A stretch of 41,044 nt of DNA from Rubricella sp038526735 (GTDB lineage Bacteria; Pseudomonadota; Alphaproteobacteria; Rhodobacterales; Rhodobacteraceae): contig JBCBGM010000024.1 of the NCBI GenBank assembly GCA_038526735.1, positions 1-41,044 on the forward strand. The letters are read 5' to 3'. Shown here in pieces: positions 8,157-16,780 of the stretch; positions within the stretch are counted from its first letter, which is position 1; each line of letters starts with the position of its first letter. Below the pieces are notes generated by a model. The model worked only from the letters and a program-made list of their open reading frames with translations. It searched no databases and was not told the DNA's origin. The position numbers and the translations under genes were made by a program.

Positions 8157-8927
8157 TTAGCGCCCCGCTTGGGCGACGAAAGCCGCGCAGTCCGGGTCCA
8201 TCGGGTGGGAGGCGACCCTGCCAGAGGGCCCAATCTCCACCAACCGCCCGGCCGAGAAAAACGCGATCCGGTGCGCGGCGGCGACGGCAAAATGCAGGTC
8301 AGAGGTCGTCAACACAACCGAGCGACTGTGCCCGATCCGCCGGATCACTCGTGCCAAAGCCGTGCGCTCAGAGGCGTTTAACGGCGAACAGGGCTCATCC
8401 AGCAGCAAAATCTCGGGGTTTTCGGCCATTGCGCAGGCCAGCGACAGGCGCTGATGCTCCAGCTCTGACAGCATCCCTGACGAGCTGGTGATCGCGATCT
8501 CATCGAGCAGGTCACAGGCCACGAGCGCCTCCTGGGCGCGCGCCTTCGCCACCCCCTCCACCGGTGTGCCGATCATCCCGGAGCGGGCCGCGTCTGTCAC
8601 AATCTCAAGGGGCGAGGCCGTGCTGCGCGCCAGTCGCGGCGTCATCCAACCAAACTGCGGCGCGGGCCAGCCCTGCAGGCCCAACTCCACCCGGCCAGAG
8701 ACGGTGCTGCGGGGCGGCACCTCCTCCACGCCCGCAAGGCACCGCAGCACCAAACGTTTGCCACAGCCCGGAGTGCCCACAAGCGCCAGGCACTCATTCG
8801 GATTCACATCGAAAGAGACGTTTCTAAGCACCTCATGCCCTTCGACGGTGACGGTAAAATCCATCATCCGCACCAAAGGCGGGCCATTTGCCCGATCGGC
8901 TCTCATCGCGAGGTCCCGGACGTGCAT
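8157..8927 (-). CDS. ABC-type ATP-binding protein, PstB-like, with eroded catalytic motifs
   Basis: A 256-residue ABC ATPase fold most like the phosphate-importer subunit PstB in general sequence (GTPGCGK, LRCLAGV, ILLLDEP). Several nucleotide-handling positions differ from the family. Walker A ends GK-R (R58) where Ser/Thr binds magnesium, the signature LSGGQ reads LSELE (153-157), the Q-loop Gln appears to be Thr (WMTPR), and the switch His reads Ser (TTSDL). Walker B with Glu178 is intact. The start at 8927 has GGAG six bases upstream; an extension to 8969 is possible. No permease or binding protein lies nearby. It may be a non-hydrolysing regulator or a decaying transporter subunit. Confidence 0.8.
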   Translation of the reverse strand: MHVRDLAMRADRANGPPLVRMMDFTVTVEGHEVLRNVSFDVNPNECLALVGTPGCGKRLVLRCLAGVEEVPPRSTVSGRVELGLQGWPAPQFGWMTPRLARSTASPLEIVTDAARSGMIGTPVEGVAKARAQEALVACDLLDEIAITSSSGMLSELEHQRLSLACAMAENPEILLLDEPCSPLNASERTALARVIRRIGHSRSVVLTTSDLHFAVAAAHRIAFFSAGRLVEIGPSGRVASHPMDPDCAAFVAQAGR

Positions 8928-9071
8928 ACCATGCTCCACGGCATTGTTTCGTAGGCACCATCGCCACAAATCCAGGTCTTCGCATTGACGCAGAACAAGT
9001 GTGTTCCGATTTCCAGCCCTTCCAGCCGCCGCACGGGCGCGCTAGGAAGCCCACAAAACAGGGAGAGTGAT

Positions 9072-9854
9072 ATGGATCTCGGGATCAGCGGCAAAACCGC
9101 CATCGTATGTGCAAGCTCTAAGGGTCTGGGCAAGGGCTGCGCGCAAAACCTCGCCGCAGCAGGCGTCAATCTGGTGCTCAACGCCCGCAGCGAAGGGCCT
9201 CTGCAAGAGACGGCGGAGGAGATTCGCAGCACCTACGGCGTGACCGTCACCGCCGTCGCTGCCGACATCACCAGCAAAGAGGGCCGTGACGCCGTGATGG
9301 CCGCCGCCAACGGCGCGCCCGACATTCTGGTCAACAACGCCGGTGGCCCCCCGCCGGGGATGTGGTCCGACTGGGAGGAGGAAGACTTTCACAAAGCCCT
9401 CAACGCCAACATGATCACGCCGATCATGCTGATGAAGGCGTCGCTGCCCGGTATGATCGAGCGGAAATGGGGCCGCGTCGTCAACATCACCTCGCAGTCG
9501 GTGAAAGCGCCGATTCCGGTGCTGGGCCTCTCGAACTCCGCCCGCGCGGGCCTGACGGGCTATGTCGCTGGTACCTCGCGCCAGGTCGCCGAGCATGGTG
9601 TGACGATCAACAACCTCCTGCCCGGCATCCACGCCACCGACCGCGCCATCGCGCTCGACACCGGAGTGTCTAACGCGCAGGGCATCTCCATCGATCAGGC
9701 CAAGGCGAACCGAGAGCAAACCATCCCCGCGCGCCGTTACGGCACGTCTGAGGAGTTTGGCGCAACCTGCGCGTTCCTCTGCTCGGTGCATGCCGGCTTT
9801 ATCGTTGGTCAGAACATCCTGCATGACGGCGGTGGGACCAACGCCACGATCTAG
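9072..9854 (+). CDS. SDR-family protein, atypical active site (BKR-like)
   Basis: A 260-residue short-chain dehydrogenase/reductase fold with NNAGGPPPG and a C-terminal IVGQNILHDGG, resembling 3-oxoacyl-ACP-reductase-like proteins. Two hallmarks are altered. The TGxxxGxG nucleotide loop reads CASSKGLG (13-20), and the catalytic Tyr-x3-Lys pair is replaced by Ser154 and Arg158 (LSNSARAG). A described SDR subgroup lacks a perfect tetrad, so this may be a normal member of that subgroup rather than a damaged gene. The ATG at 9072 follows GGGAGAG. It lies between two ABC ATPase genes, reading away from the first. Substrate unknown. Confidence 0.85.
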   Translation: MDLGISGKTAIVCASSKGLGKGCAQNLAAAGVNLVLNARSEGPLQETAEEIRSTYGVTVTAVAADITSKEGRDAVMAAANGAPDILVNNAGGPPPGMWSDWEEEDFHKALNANMITPIMLMKASLPGMIERKWGRVVNITSQSVKAPIPVLGLSNSARAGLTGYVAGTSRQVAEHGVTINNLLPGIHATDRAIALDTGVSNAQGISIDQAKANREQTIPARRYGTSEEFGATCAFLCSVHAGFIVGQNILHDGGGTNATI

Positions 9855-9917
9855 TGCCCTTGCCGTGGGCGGTCGCGGTTGCTACCTCGCCGCCCAAGCA
9901 AACTGGTCAGGTATAAC

Positions 9918-10997
9918 GTGGCAGAACATCCGCAGCTCGCGCTCACCGGAGTTTCCCGAGCATTTGACGGCGCCCGCGCCGTTGAGGACATCTCCCTATC
10001 GCTCACCGATGGGGAGGTAATCTGCCTGTTGGGGCCGTCGGGTTGCGGAAAATCAACCACTCTGCGGCTCGTGGCGGGGGTCGATACCCCCGACGCCGGT
10101 GAGATCCACATCGCTGGCCGCAAAGTCGCCGACGCACGCCAAAGCCTGCCGCCAGAGCGGCGCGGCGTGGGCCTGATGTTCCAAGATTTCGCGCTGTTTC
10201 CGCACCTCAATGTGGCTGACAACGTCGCCTTCGGCATCAAGGGCGGTGCTGACGAGAAAAAGGCGCGCGTCGGCCAGCTGCTAGAGCGCGTGGGCCTGTC
10301 GACTTACGGCAGCAAATACCCCCACATGCTTTCGGGTGGCGAACAACAACGCGTCGCCCTCGCCCGCGCGCTTGCGCCAAAGCCAACCCTCCTCCTGATG
10401 GATGAGCCCTTCTCTGGCCTTGACGACCGCCTGAGGGATGAGGTCCGCGACACCACCCTCGACATCCTCCGCTCTGAAGGGACAGGCGTGCTGCTTGTCA
10501 CCCATGAGCCCGCTGAGGCAATGCGCATGGCCGACCGGATCATCCTGATGCGCGACGGAAAAATCGTGCAAGAGGGTGCGCCGCACAACATGTACAATTA
10601 TCCGGTCGATCAGCAGGCAGCGGCCTTCTTTTCAGATACCAACGTCGTGACGGGTTTGGTCCAAGCAGGGACGATCACCTCGCCCTTCGGAGAGTTCTTC
10701 GCCCCTGGGTTCAGCGATGGAGAAATGGTCGACATCGTCTTTCGCCCGCAGCACCTGCACCTCGATTTTCACCGCAGCACTGCCCGCGCCAAGAGCGACA
10801 ATCTCGGCATGGCCGCCACCGCCAAAGTGATCCGCGCCCGGTTCATGGGCACTCAAACCCTCGTCGAATTTCAGGCCGACTACAGCTCCACACCACTGAA
10901 AGCACTGATTCCGGGGCAGTTCCTCCCGCCGCCGGGCACCAAGTTCTCGCTCTCGCTGCGCCGCGACAAATGCTGGGTTTTTCCAAAAGTTTCGTAA
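9918..10997 (+). CDS. ABC transporter ATP-binding protein, FbpC/PotA-type
   Basis: A 359-residue importer ATPase with intact motifs: Walker A GPSGCGKST, signature LSGGEQQR, Walker B LLLMDEP, D-loop SGLD and switch His in LVTHEPAEA. A C-terminal TOBE-like domain (about 240-350) places it in the group of iron(III), polyamine and sugar importers, with FbpC-type ferric transporters the closest by eye. The GTG at 9918 was chosen (AGG at six bases, usual family length); a TTG at 9879 is also in frame. It follows the SDR gene by 63 bases. No membrane or binding-protein gene is adjacent, so the substrate cannot be told. Confidence 0.87.
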   Translation: MAEHPQLALTGVSRAFDGARAVEDISLSLTDGEVICLLGPSGCGKSTTLRLVAGVDTPDAGEIHIAGRKVADARQSLPPERRGVGLMFQDFALFPHLNVADNVAFGIKGGADEKKARVGQLLERVGLSTYGSKYPHMLSGGEQQRVALARALAPKPTLLLMDEPFSGLDDRLRDEVRDTTLDILRSEGTGVLLVTHEPAEAMRMADRIILMRDGKIVQEGAPHNMYNYPVDQQAAAFFSDTNVVTGLVQAGTITSPFGEFFAPGFSDGEMVDIVFRPQHLHLDFHRSTARAKSDNLGMAATAKVIRARFMGTQTLVEFQADYSSTPLKALIPGQFLPPPGTKFSLSLRRDKCWVFPKVS

Positions 10998-11035
10998 AAG
11001 TACGGCTTTAGAGCTAGAATCTGTCTGCTTTGCGT

Positions 11036-11064
11036 TTGAACCCGGGCCGCGAACCGCTTACCTA
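11036..11064 (+). promoter_or_regulatory. Possible promoter of tatABC
   Basis: TTGAAC at 11036 is separated by exactly 17 bases from TACCTA at 11059. The -35 matches four of six consensus positions and the -10 is poor. The position, about 60 bases upstream of the tatA Shine-Dalgarno sequence, fits a promoter for the tat genes. Confidence 0.3.
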
Positions 11065-11128
11065 TGGAAGCAATCTGGGAAAGACCGGGGCACACCCGGC
11101 CGGAAACGAATGTCAGGAGGGCATGGAT

Positions 11129-11347
11129 ATGCTCAATAACATTGGACCTATGGGCTTTCTTCTCATCGCCGTGGTCGTGCTGGTTCTGTTTGGCCGGGGC
11201 AAGGTCGCAGGCTTGATGGGTGAGGTCGGCAAAGGCATCACCAGCTTCAAGCGTGGCATGAAAGAGGGCCAGGAAGAGGACGCCAAGCTCGAAACCGAAG
11301 CCGCCACCACCGCGCGCGACGTCACCCCGGAAAAAGACAAGGCCTAA
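11129..11347 (+). CDS. tatA: Sec-independent (twin-arginine) translocase subunit TatA
   Basis: TatA forms the membrane pore of the twin-arginine pathway that exports folded, often cofactor-bearing proteins. The 72-residue product has a short N-terminal membrane helix (residues 5-20) and a hinge with FGRGK. An amphipathic helix (LMGEVGKGITSFKRGMKEG) and an acidic tail follow, all characteristic of the family. Two ATGs are possible: 11129 has AGGAGG eight bases upstream and is preferred over 11123, which would be only two bases from it. It is first in a tatA-tatB-tatC unit. Confidence 0.95.
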   Translation: MLNNIGPMGFLLIAVVVLVLFGRGKVAGLMGEVGKGITSFKRGMKEGQEEDAKLETEAATTARDVTPEKDKA

Positions 11348-11374
11348 GGGCCTCACTGGCGGGGTCGCTCAGCG

Positions 11375-11833
11375 ATGTTTGACATCGGATTTGCCGAACT
11401 GGTGCTCGTCGGCATCGTGGCCCTCATTGTTGTGGGGCCCAAAGACTTGCCGCGCATGTTCCGGACCGTCGGGCAATATGCGGGCAAGGCACGCGGTATG
11501 GCGCGCCAGTTTCAGCGCGCGATGGATGATGCCGCCCGCGACAGCGACCTTGATGAGGTGCGCGACATCGGCAAAACCATGAAAGCTGCGATGGACCCGC
11601 TCAACAGCGCCACCAACGCCGCCCGCAACTATGCAAACAGCATGGCAAAGGACATCGGTGATATGGATGAGCCCGGCCAAACCCCAGCTCCTCCAAGCCG
11701 CGAAGAGCAGGCCCGCGCCGCCAACGAGGCCGCCGCCAACTGGACGCCCCCCACGCCAGAGCCCGCCGCCACGCCTGACCCGGCCCCCGCCCCGGCGCAA
11801 GAGCCCGAAGCCGCCGAGCCAAAGGCGCAATAA
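11375..11833 (+). CDS. tatB: Sec-independent protein translocase subunit TatB
   Basis: TatB works with TatC in the receptor complex for twin-arginine signal peptides. The protein begins MFDIGFAELVLVGIVALIVVG, with the conserved glutamate at position 8 and the GPKDLP hinge. A long amphipathic helix follows to about residue 95, and a low-complexity proline/alanine/glutamate tail (about 103-152) makes up the end. It starts 27 bases after tatA and ends five bases before tatC. Confidence 0.95.
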   Translation: MFDIGFAELVLVGIVALIVVGPKDLPRMFRTVGQYAGKARGMARQFQRAMDDAARDSDLDEVRDIGKTMKAAMDPLNSATNAARNYANSMAKDIGDMDEPGQTPAPPSREEQARAANEAAANWTPPTPEPAATPDPAPAPAQEPEAAEPKAQ

Positions 11834-11838
11834 CACCC

Positions 11839-12732
11839 ATGGTACAGTCTGATCCGACCGGCCCCGACGCCTCCATGCCGCTCATCGAGCATTTGGCAGA
11901 GTTGCGCACGCGGCTGATCCGCTCCGTTTTGGCCTTCGTCGTGGCCATGGTCGCGTGTTTCACCGTCGCCGAGCCGATCCTGAACTTCCTCGCAGAGCCC
12001 ATCGCCGATGTCCTGCGCGCCCGCGGCCAAGACCCGCGGCTGATCTTCACCGCCCCGCAAGAGAAGTTCTTCGTCCTGATCCGCATCTCCGTGCTGGCGG
12101 GTCTCGCAATCAGCTTCCCGGTGATCGCGCATCAGATGTGGCGCTTCGTGGCCCCCGGCCTCTACCGCGATGAAAAAGCAGCGTTTTTGCCCTTCATCAT
12201 CGCCTCCCCGCTTTTGTTTTTACTGGGCGCAGCCTTTGCCCATTATATCGTCACGCCGCTGGCGATGAACTTCTTCATCGGCTTTGCAGACATCATCCCG
12301 GCCCTCACCACCATGCTCGCAGGTGGTGCCGGAGAGGTTTCAAACCCCGACCAAGAGCTCTCCACCGTGTTCCTCGGCTCGGTGCGCGAAACGCTCGATA
12401 TCTCGATCAAGTTCATCTTCGCCTTCGGCCTCTGCTTCCAACTCCCGGTCCTGCTCACCCTGATGGGCAAAGCAGGGCTTGTGAGCGCGCGCGGCCTGCG
12501 CGACGTGCGTAAATACGCCATCGTCGGTATTCTGGTGCTCGCAGCCCTCGTCACCCCACCGGATGTGATCACCCAGGTGATCCTTTTCGTGGTGGTCTAC
12601 GGCCTCTACGAAATCTCCATCTGGCTTGTTGCCGGCGTGGACCGCAAGCGCGAGGCGGAGCTGCGCGAGCAAGGCCTCTGGGACGAAGACGTCCACGGCG
12701 AAGGTGAGCTAGGCGGTGACCCAAAGGCATGA
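11839..12732 (+). CDS. tatC: Sec-independent protein translocase subunit TatC
   Basis: A 297-residue polytopic membrane protein, the docking subunit for twin-arginine signal peptides. It shows the family's conserved cytoplasmic N-terminus (PLIEHLAELRTRL), a FTAPQEKFF segment, and WRFVAPGLYRDEK in the first cytoplasmic loop. About six hydrophobic segments follow, ending with an acidic C-terminus. The stop codon overlaps the start of the downstream AAA ATPase gene (ATGA). Confidence 0.96.
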   Translation: MVQSDPTGPDASMPLIEHLAELRTRLIRSVLAFVVAMVACFTVAEPILNFLAEPIADVLRARGQDPRLIFTAPQEKFFVLIRISVLAGLAISFPVIAHQMWRFVAPGLYRDEKAAFLPFIIASPLLFLLGAAFAHYIVTPLAMNFFIGFADIIPALTTMLAGGAGEVSNPDQELSTVFLGSVRETLDISIKFIFAFGLCFQLPVLLTLMGKAGLVSARGLRDVRKYAIVGILVLAALVTPPDVITQVILFVVVYGLYEISIWLVAGVDRKREAELREQGLWDEDVHGEGELGGDPKA

Positions 12733-13565
12733 CTGACCCGTTGGAGCGGATCGCGGCGGCGCTGGAGCGCATCGCCCCAGCACCGCTGAGCACCCCAGAC
12801 CTCGCCGCCGCCGATGCCTTCGTCTGGCACACAGAGCCCGACCGGCTAGAGCCTGTCGCCAACGTCAGCCGCGTGCCCATCGAGCTTTTGATCGGCGTTG
12901 ACCGCTCTCGCGACACGCTGGTCGAAAACACCCGCCAATTCGCCCGCGGCCTGCCTGCCAACAACGTGCTCCTGTGGGGCGCGCGGGGCATGGGCAAATC
13001 CTCTCTGGTAAAATCCGCCCACGCCGTCGCAACCGCCGATGGCCCTCTGAAACTCATAGAGATCCTGCGGGAGGACCTCCCCTCCATCGCCCGCCTGATG
13101 AACCACCTGCGCGGCCGGTCCGAGCGCGCGCTCCTCTTTTGCGACGACCTCTCCTTCGACCAGGACGACAGCCACTACAAATCACTCAAGGCGGTGCTTG
13201 ACGGTGGCATCGAGGGGCGGCCAGAAAATGTGCTGTTCTACGCCACCTCCAACCGCCGCCACCTGATGCCCCGCGACATGATCGAGAACGAACGCTCCTC
13301 CGCGATCAACCCGTCAGAGGCGGTGGAAGAGAAGGTCTCGCTCTCCGACAGGTTTGGCCTCTGGCTCGGCTTCCACCCCTGCGGGCAAGATGAATACCTG
13401 ACGATGATCCGGGGCTATTGCAACCATTTCGGCATCGAGATCGATGACGACACCCTGCACGCCGAAGCGGTGGAGTGGACGCGCACCCGTGGCGCCCGCT
13501 CAGGCCGCGTCGCTTGGCAATTTGTCACCGATCTGGCTGGCCGAAAGGGCGTGGCCCTGCGCTAA
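12729..13565 (+). CDS. DUF815-type AAA ATPase
   Basis: A 278-residue ATP-binding protein of the DUF815 family, whose biological role is not established. The P-loop GARGMGKSS (about 81-89) follows LLW. A Walker B-like LLFCDD, a sensor-like YATSNRRHLMPRDM stretch and a C-terminal helical lid (FGIEIDDDTLHAEA) complete an AAA module. It overlaps tatC by four bases and is probably translated from the tat transcript. The start is fixed by this overlap. It converges on the lipoprotein gene with six bases between the stop codons. Confidence 0.85.
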   Translation: MTDPLERIAAALERIAPAPLSTPDLAAADAFVWHTEPDRLEPVANVSRVPIELLIGVDRSRDTLVENTRQFARGLPANNVLLWGARGMGKSSLVKSAHAVATADGPLKLIEILREDLPSIARLMNHLRGRSERALLFCDDLSFDQDDSHYKSLKAVLDGGIEGRPENVLFYATSNRRHLMPRDMIENERSSAINPSEAVEEKVSLSDRFGLWLGFHPCGQDEYLTMIRGYCNHFGIEIDDDTLHAEAVEWTRTRGARSGRVAWQFVTDLAGRKGVALR

Positions 13566-13571
13566 ACGGCG

Positions 13572-15089
13572 CTAGAGAAACGGCGCCGGGTCCACCGGGC
13601 TCATGTTCCGCAACACCTGAAACTGCACGCTCGGCTGATCCGCCTGCGCGACCGTCCCAATCGTCTGCCCCCGCGCCACCTGATCGCCCCGCGCGACACG
13701 CACATCGCCCAAGCGCGCATAGGCGGTCACCAGATCATTGGGGTGGCGGATCATGACGATATTGTCGAAATCCCCCACCGAGCGCGCGACATAGACCACT
13801 TGCCCCGTGTCCGCCGCCCGCACATCCGTGCCCGCAGGCGCGCTGAAATCGATCCCATCGTTGCGCGCAGACCCCAAAGAGCTGGAAAATGGCCGCAACA
13901 CCGGCCCCGTCACCGGGGCAACAAAGAGTGCTGTGTCTTCGGCAACATCCGACAGCGCCAGGGGAGCCGGTGTCTCCACGTTTGAGATGTTTTCAGGCAG
14001 CGGGTCATCCGCACTCGGAGGCTCTGAGACCACCGTCTCGCGCGGCGCTACCGCGACCTCAGCAGGCGCGGGCGTGGGCTCCGTCACGGGTGCTGGCAAC
14101 GGCACCGCGACGGGCGCGGGCGGCACCACCGGTGTGACCACGGGCACAGACGCAACGAGCTCCTCAGCTGGCGCGGGCGTGGCCGCTTCTGCCTCAGTGA
14201 CCAGCGGGTCTGCCACAGGCTCAACCGCTGTCGCCGGAGCAGCAACCACCGGCGCAGCAGGCGTCAGCACAGGCTCGGCCACGGGCGCAGCAGCCGGTGC
14301 AGGCGTGGCAAAGGTGGGCGCGGGCGCATCCGCGCCATCCACACCCACTGCGATTGGGATGAACAGCAGATCGCCGGGCTCAACCGAGAGGTTTGCCCCC
14401 ATCCCGTTCCACGCTGTGATTGACGTCACGCTCACCCCATAGAGCCTCGAAATGGTAAACACACTCTCCCCCGGCCCCACCGAATGGCGCACCGGAGAGA
14501 TCCCGTTCCGCGCCACCGAAGGATCGGTCGATGCGGTCAACGGCACTGCCGAGCCAGTGACAATCGGTGCAGGTGAAATCGTTGTGGGCTGCACAGCAAC
14601 CGGAGCAGGCGCAGGTGCCGGGGCGGGCGCGGGTTGCGCGCTCCCTGCCGCATTCGCGTTCGCAATCGCCGCAGCGGCAAAGGTCGGGCTCCAGGCCGGG
14701 GTGGCACCCTCATTGAGGATCGTCACACCATAGCGCCCAGCATCGGGCATCAGCGCCAAAAGATCACCAGCCTGCGGCGTGTGAGACCGCGGCAGCGCGT
14801 TGTATTCTGCCAACAGCGCCGGATCAGCACCGATGCGCGTGGCAATGCTCGTGATGCTATCCCCCTCACGGGCACGCACGACCTGAAACTCCTGATAGGT
14901 GATCACGCCACGCGGGTCTTCTTCACCGAGGCGCACGGGGGGCAACACGACCGGCGCGGGCAAAGCCGCCACATCCGGGTTACTGCCCTCAAACACCACC
15001 GGTGCGGGCGTCTCCCGATCTGGCGCGGGCACACAACCCACCAGACCAAGGCCCACAAACACTGCAATCCAGACTGCCTGTCGTCTCAT
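13572..15089 (-). CDS. NlpD-like lipoprotein with two LysM domains and a degenerate M23 domain
   Basis: A 505-residue lipoprotein: signal peptide with lipobox LVGC (C19), LysM 1 (about 69-114), LysM 2 (about 201-247), a long alanine/proline/valine-rich linker (about 250-390), and a C-terminal M23/LytM domain. LysM domains bind peptidoglycan. In the M23 domain the zinc-ligand HxxxD appears as NDGID and the final HxH as QFQ, so it should not hydrolyse peptidoglycan. NlpD and EnvC show the same loss and activate amidases instead. The order surE-pcm-this gene matches the surE-pcm-nlpD order of enterobacteria. The start at 15089 gives the lipoprotein signal; the 27 codons upstream do not look like signal. 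Confidence 0.88.
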   Translation of the reverse strand: MRRQAVWIAVFVGLGLVGCVPAPDRETPAPVVFEGSNPDVAALPAPVVLPPVRLGEEDPRGVITYQEFQVVRAREGDSITSIATRIGADPALLAEYNALPRSHTPQAGDLLALMPDAGRYGVTILNEGATPAWSPTFAAAAIANANAAGSAQPAPAPAPAPAPVAVQPTTISPAPIVTGSAVPLTASTDPSVARNGISPVRHSVGPGESVFTISRLYGVSVTSITAWNGMGANLSVEPGDLLFIPIAVGVDGADAPAPTFATPAPAAAPVAEPVLTPAAPVVAAPATAVEPVADPLVTEAEAATPAPAEELVASVPVVTPVVPPAPVAVPLPAPVTEPTPAPAEVAVAPRETVVSEPPSADDPLPENISNVETPAPLALSDVAEDTALFVAPVTGPVLRPFSSSLGSARNDGIDFSAPAGTDVRAADTGQVVYVARSVGDFDNIVMIRHPNDLVTAYARLGDVRVARGDQVARGQTIGTVAQADQPSVQFQVLRNMSPVDPAPFL

Positions 15090-15144
15090 CGCTCTGCTCT
15101 CTTTCGGGCCTCTGCCGCGTGCTCCCGCGATCTTTGCCCGTTTA

Positions 15145-15804
15145 TCAACCGTCGAAGGTGTCTTCTGCAATTCCTTCGATCAAAGGCACAAATCGCACCT
15201 CGCCGAGCTCAACATAGTCCAATCCGACGTCGGTTTTAATCACCTTTATGAGTTGCTGCACCGCATCGGTCTGCCCCACAGGTAAAATCATCGTGCCCCC
15301 GGGCTTGAGCTGGTCGAGCAAGAGCGCTGGCGGATCTTCGGCGGCGGCCGTCAACAGGATGCGGTCAAACGGGGCCTGTTCGGGCAGTCCGAGCGTCCCA
15401 TCGCCCGACACAATCGTCACGTTGTGACAATCCAACCGCTCAAGAATGCCCCGTGCCCGGCGCGCCAGCGGTCTGTGACGCTCGACCGAGTAAATCCGCC
15501 GCCCCAGATGCGAGAGGATCGCCGCCTGATAGCCAGACCCCGCCCCAATCTCGAGCACCTTGTCGCGCGGCTGCACATCCAGCGCCTGTGTCATCAGCCC
15601 CACCACAGACGGCTGAGAGATCGTCTGTCCGCAAGAGATCGGCAGCGCCGTATCCTCCCAGGCGCGGGCCTGAAAGATGTTGTCGAGAAAGGCGTCGCGC
15701 GGCGTCGCCTCCATCGCATCGAGCACCCGCGCATCCCGCACCCCCGCCGAGCGCAGCTCAAAAATGAAGCGCATCTTTTGCTCAGCGAGCGGGGTCGGGT
15801 CCAT
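15145..15804 (-). CDS. pcm: Protein-L-isoaspartate O-methyltransferase
   Basis: Uses S-adenosylmethionine to methylate isoaspartyl residues in aged proteins, starting their repair. The 219-residue product carries an AWEDTALPISCGQTISQP stretch (substrate and SAM contacts, about 48-65), motif I VLEIGAGSGYQ (83-93) and LKPGGTMILPVG. It begins three bases after the surE stop and is followed 55 bases later by the NlpD-like gene, so the three are likely one transcript. Confidence 0.95.
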   Translation of the reverse strand: MDPTPLAEQKMRFIFELRSAGVRDARVLDAMEATPRDAFLDNIFQARAWEDTALPISCGQTISQPSVVGLMTQALDVQPRDKVLEIGAGSGYQAAILSHLGRRIYSVERHRPLARRARGILERLDCHNVTIVSGDGTLGLPEQAPFDRILLTAAAEDPPALLLDQLKPGGTMILPVGQTDAVQQLIKVIKTDVGLDYVELGEVRFVPLIEGIAEDTFDG

Positions 15805-15807
15805 TGG

Positions 15808-16602
15808 TCAACCTTCGTCGAGGGGTTGGCTGAGCGTCTGCACCAAGTCGCCCGCCGTCAAGTCCGCGCGCAGCGGCGTGACGGTGATATACCCTTCCGA
15901 GGCCTCGCGCGCATCCGTTCCGGGCGCAGAGGTCGGGTTCCCCCGCCCATGGCTCACCCAGAGATACTTGCGCATGTTCGGCGCGACCTGCGCCTCGACC
16001 GAAAACGGCGAGCCACCGCGCTCCCCCTGCCGAGTAACGCGGATGCCCTTGACCTCATCGCCCCAAACGGGCGGGAAGTTAATGTTGTAGAACACGCCGT
16101 AGCGCCCGTCCTGCTCCCACGGAGCGGTCTCGAGCAGACGCCGCATCACCCGCGCGCCATGGGCTTTTGCGGCGTTAAAGATGTCACCCTTCTGGTAGAG
16201 CTCCGGCGAGTAGTACTGAGACATCCCCACAGCGCGCATCTTGTGCAGTGCTCCTTCCATCGCAGCACCGAGCGTGCCGGAATAGAGCGTGTCTTCGGCC
16301 ACGTTGTGGCCCTTGTTGACGCCCGAGAGGATGAGGTCGGGCGGGGTGTCCTTCATCACCTCAAACAGCCCCGCCATCACGCAATCCGCCGGAGAGCCCT
16401 CAACAGCAAACCTGTTCGGCCCCATCTGCTCCAGCCGCATCGGTCGCACATACGAAATACAATGCCCCACGCCCGACTGCTCAAAGGCCGGCGCAACGGT
16501 GACGACCTCTCCGTCTGGGCCCGCAAGCTCAGTCGCAATCCCCTCCATCACCTCAAGGCCGGGGGCCGTGATACCGTCGTCATTGGTGATGAGAATACGC
16601 AT
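15808..16602 (-). CDS. surE: 5'/3'-nucleotidase SurE
   Basis: A metal-dependent nucleotidase acting on nucleoside monophosphates, associated with stationary-phase survival. The 264-residue product begins MRILITNDDGI, holding the metal-binding Asp pair. It has SGVNKGHNVAEDTLYSGT, the SurE signature with the catalytic Asn and Ser/Thr, and ends in a typical TPLRADLT segment. The ATG at 16602 has GAGGG upstream at seven to eight bases; the in-frame extension to 16725 has no family similarity. Confidence 0.95.
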   Translation of the reverse strand: MRILITNDDGITAPGLEVMEGIATELAGPDGEVVTVAPAFEQSGVGHCISYVRPMRLEQMGPNRFAVEGSPADCVMAGLFEVMKDTPPDLILSGVNKGHNVAEDTLYSGTLGAAMEGALHKMRAVGMSQYYSPELYQKGDIFNAAKAHGARVMRRLLETAPWEQDGRYGVFYNINFPPVWGDEVKGIRVTRQGERGGSPFSVEAQVAPNMRKYLWVSHGRGNPTSAPGTDAREASEGYITVTPLRADLTAGDLVQTLSQPLDEG

Positions 16603-16780
16603 GCCAGTCCCTCGTGTTTGGGGCGGTTTACGGGGGGAGAGGGGGTGTGTCGAGGCTCTGGTCAGCAAAGGCGCTGCGATTAGGCCGCGCCCTTCCTTGG
16701 GAGGGCTTTCGGAACCCGCGAGCAACGCAGTTTATCGCTCAAGCTCCACAGAACCTCTGAGAGACGCAAGACGGCGCGAA

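Noticed and set aside
13807..14442. 211-codon plus-strand frame made of Gly/Ala/Thr repeats
   Set aside because: Antisense of the Ala/Pro linker of the NlpD-like lipoprotein; the repetitiveness comes from that linker.
15424..16683. 419-codon plus-strand frame opposite pcm and surE
   Set aside because: Arg/His-rich composition typical of antisense frames in GC-rich DNA; pcm and surE are certain.
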